Below are positions 21,971 through 29,181 of a stretch of DNA of 36,584 bases, one piece after another. Each line of letters opens with the position of its first letter. The first letter of the stretch is position 1. The notes beneath the pieces are model-generated. The model made no database searches and was not told where the DNA came from. It saw nothing but the letters and a program-made list of their open reading frames with translations. This DNA comes from JANQIO01 sp036351375. GTDB lineage: Bacteria > Pseudomonadota > Gammaproteobacteria > Pseudomonadales > Halieaceae. Location of the stretch: contig JAZBOY010000143.1 in the NCBI GenBank assembly GCA_036351375.1, positions 1 through 36,584 of the forward strand, in the 5' to 3' direction. The position numbers and the translations under genes were made by a program.

Positions 21971-24130
21971 TCAGCGCGCGGCGAGCTGCATGGCTTCCCA
22001 GCCCAGCTTTTCGCGTTCGGCATTGACGTGTGCGATCACCGCGCTATGGAGCTCATCGATCTCAGGGTTTTTGCCGAGGGACAGCAGCATCGGTGACTCG
22101 AAATCCAGCCAGCCGACGCGGTAATAGGACCATCCTGTCTTGAGGGCGCCGACGGCGTTGTCGACATCGCCCAGCACAGCGTAGGATTCCGCAGCCAGCC
22201 TGCTGTAGGCTCCGGGCGCGGCGCCGCTCTGTTGGCCGCGTTCGACCAGTTCCAGGACGCGATTCGCGAGCTCCGCCGCTGCTTCGTCCTGGCCCTGTTG
22301 TCGCAGTGCGAATGCGTACAGCGTCGCGTAGTCTGCTGAAGAGAAAAAGCTCGCCGCGCTGGTATAGACCGGCAGCGCCGGATCAAATACCTGCTGCAGG
22401 GTGTATTGTGCCTGGGCGCCTTCGCCGTCCAGTAGCTGCAGCCAGGCGAGCGTGTAGTGGTACCAGTCGCCGCGAGCATCCTGGGGAATTTCTTCCAGCA
22501 CAGCGCGCGCGCGGCTGTGGTCTACCGACAATGCCTGCATGGCCAGCCGCGTTTCCGGTGGCAGGTGGGCGGTTTCTTCACCGGTGCTGCCCAGCAAAAA
22601 GAAACTGAAACCGGCCGCCAGCATGCTGCCGCGCGCCAGCCCACCTTTCTCCCGCAGCGCCATGGAGTTTTCCAGGTTGTCCCGCATGGCGGCGTAGGCG
22701 CCCTTGTTGATGCTGATAAAGGCTTCGATGAGGTAGGCCTGTGCGGTGTCCGGCGTGATCATCTCCCGCGCCTTGCCGTAGTTGCCCTTTTCAACCTCCA
22801 GATTGGCCAGGTTGTTGCGAATGGCCGGGTGCAGGGGGTCGATCTGAAAGGCCTGGTTGAGCACGCTGACGGCTTCGTCCACGTCGCCTTTGCCTTCGAT
22901 CACGGTGCTGAGCCAGCTGTAGAAGATGCCCTCGCTGGGATTGACCGCGATAGCGCGCCTGAGGCTGGCTTCTGCCGCGTCAAAGTCCATTTCATCGCTA
23001 TAAATTAGCCCCTGCACCGCGAGCGCCAGGCTGAGGTCCGGGTCGAGTGCCAGGGCACGGTCAAGCAGGGCCTGCGCTTGCCGGTTCGCCTCTTTCCCCG
23101 GCAGTTTTCCGTAGTTGGATGCCGAGAGCAGGTGGGTGGCAAGCGCCTGGCTGGCGTAGGCTTCTGCGTAGCCAGGGTCGCGGTCCAGGGCCTGCTCGAA
23201 CTGCCGAATGGCGAGCTTGAGCGAAGATTCGTTCCGCAGGCGCAGGTTGTGCTTGCCCAGCAGGAAGAAATTGTAGGCCTCCACATTGGCCGGCTTGGCG
23301 CTTTGCGCAGGCGTGACCGCGGCGATTTCCTCATCGGTGAGGTGCACTTTCAGGGCATCAACGATGTTCCGTGAAATTTCGTCCTGAATCGCAAAGATGT
23401 CGGTCAGCTCGCGATCGTAGGTTTCCGACCACAGGTGGTAGCCGTCCTCGACGTTGATCAACTGCGCGGTGATGCGCACCCGGTTGCCGGACTTCCTGAC
23501 CGAGCCTTCCAGTACCGTCTCGACATTCAGTTCGCGGCCCACCTTGGTGATATCGGTATTCTGGCCCTTGAACGCGAAAGACGAGGTGCGAGCAGCCACT
23601 CTCAGTTCCTGGATCTTGGCCAGCCCGTTGAGCAGTTCTTCCGATATTCCGTCAGAAAAATACTCCTGGTCAGGGTCCTTGCTCATGTTCACGAAGGGCA
23701 ATACGGCGATGGAGCTGCCTGCCCCGGTATCCCGCTTGCCGGCGACAGCCTGCTGCCCGCTGTCGCTCTCGACGGTTTGCGAGGAACTCAATAACCGTTC
23801 ACCCAGCAGGAGTACAATTGCCACGGCCATCAGGGTGATGATGGTTCTGTTGAGCGATTTCCCCGTCTCGGCGGTGATGGATTCATCGCGGCTGACTTTC
23901 TCGGTCAGCCGCAACCCCTCAGGCGTCAGCTCGAATGCCCAGGCGAATATCAGCGCAAAGGGAAATCCGAGCAGGCCTAGATACAGCGCCAGTGAGACGG
24001 TCCACTCCGGCAGCTGCAGCAACGGGGAAAGGAACTCTGCGACCTGCAGCACCACCCAGCCCACCACGATATAGGCCAACGCCACCTTGTAGACGTTGCG
24101 ACGCTTGAGTTCGTGAAACAAGCTGCTCAT
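21971..24130 (-). CDS. TolB-like/TPR membrane protein, paralogue 1, 719 aa
   Basis: The N-terminus ELKRRNVYKVALAYIVVGW leads into two membrane helices (about 13-33 and 46-66), with FELTPEGL after them. A third helix (95-113) puts the remainder in the periplasm. Residues 140-255 are a TolB N-terminal/FlgO-like domain: SIAVLPFVNMSKDPDQEYFSDG, ISEELLNGLAKI, FAFKGQNTDI, VLEGSVRKSG and AQLINVEDGYHLWSE. This domain is common in adenylate-cyclase-linked and sensor proteins. TPR-like helical repeats fill residues 270 to about 700. The family lacks a known function; a scaffold or sensory role is likely. Its ATG overlaps the stop of paralogue 2 (ATGA at 24127-24130), so the two are made together. Confidence 0.85.
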   Translation of the reverse strand: MSSLFHELKRRNVYKVALAYIVVGWVVLQVAEFLSPLLQLPEWTVSLALYLGLLGFPFALIFAWAFELTPEGLRLTEKVSRDESITAETGKSLNRTIITLMAVAIVLLLGERLLSSSQTVESDSGQQAVAGKRDTGAGSSIAVLPFVNMSKDPDQEYFSDGISEELLNGLAKIQELRVAARTSSFAFKGQNTDITKVGRELNVETVLEGSVRKSGNRVRITAQLINVEDGYHLWSETYDRELTDIFAIQDEISRNIVDALKVHLTDEEIAAVTPAQSAKPANVEAYNFFLLGKHNLRLRNESSLKLAIRQFEQALDRDPGYAEAYASQALATHLLSASNYGKLPGKEANRQAQALLDRALALDPDLSLALAVQGLIYSDEMDFDAAEASLRRAIAVNPSEGIFYSWLSTVIEGKGDVDEAVSVLNQAFQIDPLHPAIRNNLANLEVEKGNYGKAREMITPDTAQAYLIEAFISINKGAYAAMRDNLENSMALREKGGLARGSMLAAGFSFFLLGSTGEETAHLPPETRLAMQALSVDHSRARAVLEEIPQDARGDWYHYTLAWLQLLDGEGAQAQYTLQQVFDPALPVYTSAASFFSSADYATLYAFALRQQGQDEAAAELANRVLELVERGQQSGAAPGAYSRLAAESYAVLGDVDNAVGALKTGWSYYRVGWLDFESPMLLSLGKNPEIDELHSAVIAHVNAEREKLGWEAMQLAAR

Positions 24131-26301
24131 AGACCGGCGAGCTCCAGCGGTGGCCAGTTCAGCTTGGCGCGTTCATTATCGACCTGTTGAATCCAGGCCT
24201 CCCTGAGTGCCTGGTACTCCGGGTTGTCCTCGAGTTCTGCAAACCAGATGCCCTCGAAGGCGGGTGTCCCAAGGGAGTGGTACTGCATTCCGGCCTTGAG
24301 CGCCGCGATAGCGGCGTCGGGCTCGTCCAGGATCAGTGCGATGCGAGCCTGGTCAACCATGTACACGTTGGGCGTGCCGTGGACGACGCTGCGTGCGAGG
24401 TAGGCTCGGAGCTTCTCCCCAAGGGCCCGCGAGGCTTCCGCGTTGCCTGATGACTTCAGCGCCTCGGCGTAGCTGATCATCCAGCTGAACTCGCTCACCG
24501 GATTGAAAATGCTGCCCAGTACCCGCTCGGGCTTGCCCATGCGAGCTTCATAGGTTGCCATCAACTCCTCGTGCCTACCCAGATTGGCAAGGGCCGTGAG
24601 GTGGGCATGGAAGGCAGCCCGCCCGTAGTCATCGTCGCTCAGCCCCTCCAGCGCGGCCAGCGCGCGTTCCGGTTCGAGGAAAGCGTCCAGCATCATTGCC
24701 TGCAGGGGCTCGGCGTCTTCGTAGGCGGCCTCCCGGTTGGCGAGCTGGAAATAGCGATTCATGTTGCGCATCCAGATCAGCGTGCCCTGCTCGCTGGCGG
24801 AGACCTTGGCGGCGCCGGCATCAAGCTGGCGTTCCCGATCGGCGCTTCGACCCTCCACGAGGGCGATAAAACCCTCTATTTCGTAGTAATCCTGCTCTCC
24901 GGGGATCAGTATCTCCCGGGCAAGCTCCGTGCGGCCCGTGAAGGCGTACCACATGCCAAGATTGCGACGGATGGTGGGATGGAGCGGGTCCAGCCGGTAG
25001 CCTTCTTCCATGGAGGCGAGGGCGGCATCAAAGTTTCCAAGCCGGTCATAGGCATCAGCGCGCCAGGAGCGAAGAATACCCTCAGACGGATTCGCGGCAA
25101 TGGCTTTCTCCAGGCTCGCAAGGGCGATGCCCGGGTCCTCGGAATTAAGGTCAAGCAGCGCCTGGGTAGCCAGGGCTCTTGCGTTCTGGGGTTGCAGGCG
25201 CAGCGCCATATCAACCATCTGCTGTGCCTGCCGGTCCGCCTCCAGAGGCGGTGTGTCGCCATAGTGGGCGCTGGACAGCAATTCCGTTGCGGCAGCCTTG
25301 CCGGCCCAGGCTTCGGCATAGCCGGCATCAATATCGATGGCCTTCTGGAACAGGAACACCGCTCGCTCCAGGGTGGGCTGTGTGCGCTGCCGCAGGTTGT
25401 GCCGGGCCAGCAGCACGTAATTGTAGGCATCCAGGTCAACGTCCTGGCTGTTGTTGACCGCTGCCACCTCCTGGTCGGTCAGGTGCACTTTGAGCGCGTC
25501 CACGATAGCCCGGGAGATCTCGTCCTGGATGGCAAAGATGTCGGTGAGCTCGCGGTCGTAGACTTCTGACCACAGGTGGTAGCCATCGTCGACGTTGATC
25601 AACTGGGCGGTAATCCGCACTCGTTGGCCGGCCTTCCTTACCGAGCCCTCCAGCACTGTTTCGACCTTCAGCTCGCGGCCAATGTCGGTGATGTCGCTGT
25701 TCTGGCCCTTGAACGCAAAGGAGGAGGTGCGCGCTGCCACCTGCAGCTCGGAAATTTTCGCCAGGCCATTGAGCAGTTCTTCTGAAATCCCGTCAGAGAA
25801 ATACTCCTGATCGGGGTCGTTGCTCATGTTGACGAAGGGCAACACGGCAATGGAACGCGGCTTGTCTGCTTCGGTCCCCGCACCGTCAGGCTGCGCGTCG
25901 GCCGTGGCCGTGCTGGTGACGCTACCGCGTTCGGCAATCACCCGCGGCGCATCGGCCAGGTAGAACTTGTCGATCAGAAGGAAGGTCACCGCCAGCGCCA
26001 GCATGGTGATGATGACGCCGTTCAGGGTTTGACCGGTCTTGCTGGTGATGGACTGGCCCGGGTCCACATCTTCTGAGCGCTTGAGTCCTTCCGGTGTCAG
26101 CTCAAAGGCCCAGGTGAACAACAGGGCGAAGGGAAAACCCAGGATTCCGAGGTAGGTGACCAGGCTCATCGTCCAGTCGGGCAAACGCAGGGCGGGAGCT
26201 ACCACGTCGGTGATCTGTAGCATCAACCAACCGAGGATAAGGTAGGCGAAAGCCACCTTATAGACATTACGACGCTTCAACTCTGCCAGGAGTGACGCCA
26301 T
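24127..26301 (-). CDS. TolB-like/TPR membrane protein, paralogue 2, 724 aa
   Basis: It has the same architecture as its downstream partner: MASLLAELKRRNVYKVAFAY, three membrane helices, a nearly identical TolB-like block (SIAVLPFVNMSNDPDQEYFSD) from about residue 150, then TPR-like repeats. The two proteins are closest in the membrane and TolB regions and diverge in the repeats, where partner binding would lie. The ATG at 26301 is chosen because it aligns with the paralogue's start; 16 upstream codons from a GTG are open but have no ribosome site. It is the first gene of the two-gene operon, about 120 bases after the sigma factor gene on the same strand. Confidence 0.83.
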   Translation of the reverse strand: MASLLAELKRRNVYKVAFAYLILGWLMLQITDVVAPALRLPDWTMSLVTYLGILGFPFALLFTWAFELTPEGLKRSEDVDPGQSITSKTGQTLNGVIITMLALAVTFLLIDKFYLADAPRVIAERGSVTSTATADAQPDGAGTEADKPRSIAVLPFVNMSNDPDQEYFSDGISEELLNGLAKISELQVAARTSSFAFKGQNSDITDIGRELKVETVLEGSVRKAGQRVRITAQLINVDDGYHLWSEVYDRELTDIFAIQDEISRAIVDALKVHLTDQEVAAVNNSQDVDLDAYNYVLLARHNLRQRTQPTLERAVFLFQKAIDIDAGYAEAWAGKAAATELLSSAHYGDTPPLEADRQAQQMVDMALRLQPQNARALATQALLDLNSEDPGIALASLEKAIAANPSEGILRSWRADAYDRLGNFDAALASMEEGYRLDPLHPTIRRNLGMWYAFTGRTELAREILIPGEQDYYEIEGFIALVEGRSADRERQLDAGAAKVSASEQGTLIWMRNMNRYFQLANREAAYEDAEPLQAMMLDAFLEPERALAALEGLSDDDYGRAAFHAHLTALANLGRHEELMATYEARMGKPERVLGSIFNPVSEFSWMISYAEALKSSGNAEASRALGEKLRAYLARSVVHGTPNVYMVDQARIALILDEPDAAIAALKAGMQYHSLGTPAFEGIWFAELEDNPEYQALREAWIQQVDNERAKLNWPPLELAGL

Positions 26302-26387
26302 TGTTGCAGCACGTCCATGTAGGATTCTTGCAGTATCGGAGCGTACCACTTCACCTGCGAAATGACACCAGCGCGTGCAGGAAGTAT

Positions 26388-26415
26388 CGGCCGGTCCGCA
26401 GTGGCGAACCGGCCG
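26388..26415 (-). terminator. Hairpin after the sigma factor gene
   Basis: CGGCCGGT (26388-26395) pairs with ACCGGCCG (26408-26415) over a 12-base loop, eight bases past the sigma factor stop. No T-run follows. It is a probable terminator-like hairpin separating the sigma gene from the TPR operon. Confidence 0.5.
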
Positions 26416-26422
26416 GGCGATA

Positions 26423-27706
26423 TCAGGCGCGCATCTCCTCGAAAGCCTCGTTCAGGCGCGCTTCCTCGCCGAGTTTCTTGAGGGCGGATTTCTCCAGCTG
26501 ACGCACCCACTCGCGGCTGACGTGCAGCTGGTCAGCGAGCTGCGCAAAGGTGCGCTGCGGACGGCCGTCCAGGCCCCAGCGGCCGGTGATTACCGCCTGT
26601 TCCCGCTCTTCCAGCTTGTCGATGTGCTGCCAGAGCAGCTTCGCCACGCTGTTGCGCTCGGTATCCTCTACTGCGCGCTCGGAATCCGGGTCGGGTATGC
26701 TGGCGGCGTGGCGCAGATCGTTGTCTTCCGCTTCCGGGTGGTCGATGGACACGGTGATGTTGCTGAGCCGGCGCAGCCGGTTCACCTTGTCCGCGTCGAA
26801 GCCGGTTTCCTCCGCCAGCACGTCGATGCCCGGGTCATGTCCGGTCGCTTCCACGTGGGCCATGCGAGCCCGGTGCAGCTGGTTGATCTCCTGCACCACG
26901 TGGGCGGGGTAGGTAATCAGGCTGCCCTTGTTCTCTGTGGCCCGCTGCAGGTGCTGGTTGATCCACGGGTAGGCATAGGTGGTAAACCGGAAGCCGCGGC
27001 TGACGTCGAATTTCTCCGCCGCGCGAATCAGGCCGATGATGCCGTCCTGCACGAGGTCGCGCTGGGGGATGCTGCGGGCGGGATGGTCCCACGCCAACTT
27101 GTGTACCAGTCGCAGGTTGTGCATGACCAGCTTGTCCCGCGCCTTCACATACTGGTTCAGCGCACGGTGCAGCACCTTGTCAGGGCTGACCGAGCCGACC
27201 GGCAGGTAGCGCCGCGACCAGGCCGGCTGCCAGATGCACATGGCATCGGCCATGAGGTCCGGCAGGGGCATGCCCTGGCGGCGCAGGTGGATGATGGTCA
27301 GGCCGGTCACCAATGTGGTGGGCCAAGCCATCTCGGTAATGCTCGCCAGCAGCTTGTCGGTGCTGGTGCGGCCGGATTTGAGCTGTCGAGAGAACGTCTT
27401 GAGCTGCTTCTCGCCTTTGCTGCCCGGCAGCAGGTCCACGATGTCCTTGCGCAGCGTAAAGTAGAGCGACCGCGGGTCGAACTGGTCTACCTCCGGCGGT
27501 GATGCCAGGCAGGCCTGCACCAGTTCGTTGATCAATTCACGCCCGCGGGCGTCGTTTAACAGCAGTCGGGTACATCGGCGCGCCGCCGCCCACTTGCGCA
27601 GGTCGATCTGGCGCTCCTGGTCCGCCGTCAGCAGGGGATAGTGGCTGCTGGCTTCCAGATAAAAGTCCGTGTCAGTGGTGGTATCGTTGATCATCGACGG
27701 GTTCAT
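26423..27706 (-). CDS. Sigma-70 family RNA polymerase sigma factor, atypical, 427 aa
   Basis: Region 1.2-like DFYLEASSHYPLLTADQERQ opens the protein (residues 14-33). A long helical insertion without recognised motif follows (about 40-185). Region 2 runs from 187 to 270 (RDKLVMHNLRLVHKLAWDH, DLVQDGIIGLIRAAEKFD, FRFTTYAYPWINQ), region 3 to about 345, and region 4 has the helix-turn-helix RTFAQLADQLHVSREWVRQLEKSAL (about 385-410). Ungapped alignment to E. coli RpoD region 2.3-2.4 puts Pro247 at W433 and Gln at T440, while W434 and Q437 are kept. This is not the housekeeping factor. It is divergent from the MerR-type regulator, which may control it or share its stimulus. Confidence 0.88.
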   Translation of the reverse strand: MNPSMINDTTTDTDFYLEASSHYPLLTADQERQIDLRKWAAARRCTRLLLNDARGRELINELVQACLASPPEVDQFDPRSLYFTLRKDIVDLLPGSKGEKQLKTFSRQLKSGRTSTDKLLASITEMAWPTTLVTGLTIIHLRRQGMPLPDLMADAMCIWQPAWSRRYLPVGSVSPDKVLHRALNQYVKARDKLVMHNLRLVHKLAWDHPARSIPQRDLVQDGIIGLIRAAEKFDVSRGFRFTTYAYPWINQHLQRATENKGSLITYPAHVVQEINQLHRARMAHVEATGHDPGIDVLAEETGFDADKVNRLRRLSNITVSIDHPEAEDNDLRHAASIPDPDSERAVEDTERNSVAKLLWQHIDKLEEREQAVITGRWGLDGRPQRTFAQLADQLHVSREWVRQLEKSALKKLGEEARLNEAFEEMRA

Positions 27707-27780
27707 CTCGTGCTGTCCTATACAACATTGGTATTGAATGTACGCGGCAAATTCCCTTTGGCGCGTGTCTGACCAATAAA

Positions 27781-27813
27781 TGTTTAGCTATCTGACAGTA
27801 CAAACGTTAAACA
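27781..27813. promoter_or_regulatory. Inverted repeat in the sigma/MerR divergent region
   Basis: TGTTTA (27781-27786) and TAAACA (27808-27813) face each other across 21 bases in an AT-rich part of the shared upstream region. Position suggests a control element for either gene; the spacing is longer than for usual MerR sites. Confidence 0.3.
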
Positions 27814-27874
27814 GTGCACCAATCTGTCGGTTTTTCCGTAACAATAGGTGAACACGCCAAACGGGAGCGGGAAA

Positions 27875-28840
27875 ATGCCTGCCACTGCACTTGAATCACG
27901 TCCTTTATACGGAATCGGAACGGTCGCGCGCCTGACTCGTGTACGTCCGGAAACCCTGCGCATCTGGGAGCGCCGCTACGGTCTGGGTGCATCTCAGAAG
28001 GCGGACAACGGCCGCCGTCTCTACACGCAAACCGACCTCGAGCACCTGCAGATCGTCGTGAAGCTCGTGGAGCAGGGGTTTCGCATCGGTGAAATCGCCT
28101 CCATGGAGCGCAAGACCCTGGAAGCGATGATGGAGCAGGGCGGTAACGGTCATCATGCCGCCAAGAGCGAGAGCAAGCCCCGGGTACTGTTTGTCGGCAC
28201 CGTGTTGTGCGGCTGGCTCGACCAGCACCCCGGCTGCCTGACCAGCCTGGATTCACGTCTGTTCCGGGGCACCATCGAAAGCGTTGAGAGTGAGCTGCCC
28301 GGCGAGTTGGATGCAGTTGACCTGCTGGTAGCGGATTGCAGCGCGCTCAATGTCGAGCAGGTGCAAGCCTTCCAGGCCCTGCGAGAGCGGGTGCGCGCCC
28401 GCTCTGCACTGGTGTTCTACCAGTTCAGCAGCCAGCGCCTGCTGTCGCAACTTAGCGCCGAGGGGATCAGCACGGCCAAGTTGCCGCTGGACACCGAGAC
28501 CTTTGCGGCCCACATGAAGCGCCTGCAGGGCACCATTGAGGTTGAGCGCGGCGTCAGCGATGCCGGTGACCTTGCACAGCCCAGAGCGCGCCTGTTCCAG
28601 GAAGAAGAGCTGCTGAAGCTGAAAAAGGTGAAGTCAGCACTGGCCTGCGGCTGCTCCCAGCATCTGTCAGAGCTGATCCAGTCCCTGTCCGCCTTCGAGC
28701 AGTATTCCAGCCAGTGCGCGGTGGAAAGCTGGTCTGATGCGGCAACCCATACCTGTGTCTACGCCTACACCAACCAGGCCCGCTGGCTGATGGAAAAGGC
28801 ACTGCAGGCGGTCCTGGAGGAGCACGGTGTCGAAGACTGA
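27875..28840 (+). CDS. MerR-type regulator with CarA/LitR-like layout, no B12 motif, 321 aa
   Basis: The N-terminal DNA-binding domain is YGIGTVARLTRVRPETLRIWERRYGL (residues 12-37) with the wing NGRRLYTQTDLEHLQ, close to the CarA/CarH/LitR branch of MerR. A Rossmann-like central part follows (VLFVGTVLCGWLD, then DAVDLLVADCSALN) where light-sensing members carry a cobalamin domain, but the DxHxxG cobalamin motif is missing. The C-terminus is helical, with ACGCSQH. ATG at 27875 has GGGAG upstream and replaces an earlier GTG at 27848. It is divergent from the sigma gene. The 3' end overlaps a 43-codon gene by 14 bases. Confidence 0.8.
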   Translation: MPATALESRPLYGIGTVARLTRVRPETLRIWERRYGLGASQKADNGRRLYTQTDLEHLQIVVKLVEQGFRIGEIASMERKTLEAMMEQGGNGHHAAKSESKPRVLFVGTVLCGWLDQHPGCLTSLDSRLFRGTIESVESELPGELDAVDLLVADCSALNVEQVQAFQALRERVRARSALVFYQFSSQRLLSQLSAEGISTAKLPLDTETFAAHMKRLQGTIEVERGVSDAGDLAQPRARLFQEEELLKLKKVKSALACGCSQHLSELIQSLSAFEQYSSQCAVESWSDAATHTCVYAYTNQARWLMEKALQAVLEEHGVED

Positions 28841-28958
28841 GCAACCGCTGCCCTGTCGCGGCTGCACCGCCGACTGTCCCAACCGTCGGCACTGCCAGGG
28901 CAAGCCCTGGCGGCAGGTAGCCGAAACGGTCTCGCGGAAGAAAGTAAAGCTTCACTAA
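28827..28958 (+). CDS. Cysteine-rich 43-aa protein, GTG start
   Basis: A short gene inside and beyond the end of the MerR gene, in another frame. The GTG at 28827 stands six bases after GGAGG, a strong ribosome site, and the frame ends at TAA 28956-28958. The product has four cysteines in 14 residues, C-x2-C-x3-C-x5-C, read from PCRGCTADCPNRRHCQGKPW, then a basic tail (SRKKVKLH). This spacing could bind zinc or an iron-sulfur cluster. I know no family for it. A perfect hairpin 20 bases downstream would end the MerR-microprotein transcript. Chance cannot be excluded for so short a frame, but the ribosome site, motif and terminator agree. Confidence 0.6.
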   Translation: MSKTEQPLPCRGCTADCPNRRHCQGKPWRQVAETVSRKKVKLH

Positions 28959-28977
28959 CCCCCCTTAGCCCTATCCC

Positions 28978-29021
28978 GGTGCACTGGCGGCTGCCAGTGC
29001 ACCGCCTCCATCAGCTTTTTT
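28978..29021 (+). terminator. Perfect 11-bp hairpin with downstream T-run
   Basis: GGTGCACTGGC (28978-28988) and GCCAGTGCACC (28993-29003) form an 11-bp stem with a GGCT loop. A run of six T follows at 29016-29021, twelve bases after the stem, farther than in standard intrinsic terminators. It is the likely end of the MerR-microprotein transcript. Confidence 0.65.
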
Positions 29022-29181
29022 GCAGCCTTCATCTACGGGAAATCTCCCGTTCACCGCCATGTAAGAGCATTTCGCTACAGTTCGCGTAAGTTACGTGGAT
29101 TGGCAGGCAATTTGCAGCATCTTCCCCAATCCAGCCCCGAACGGGGCAGAAATTAGCCGTAAATGGCGGCGGGAGGCAAAA

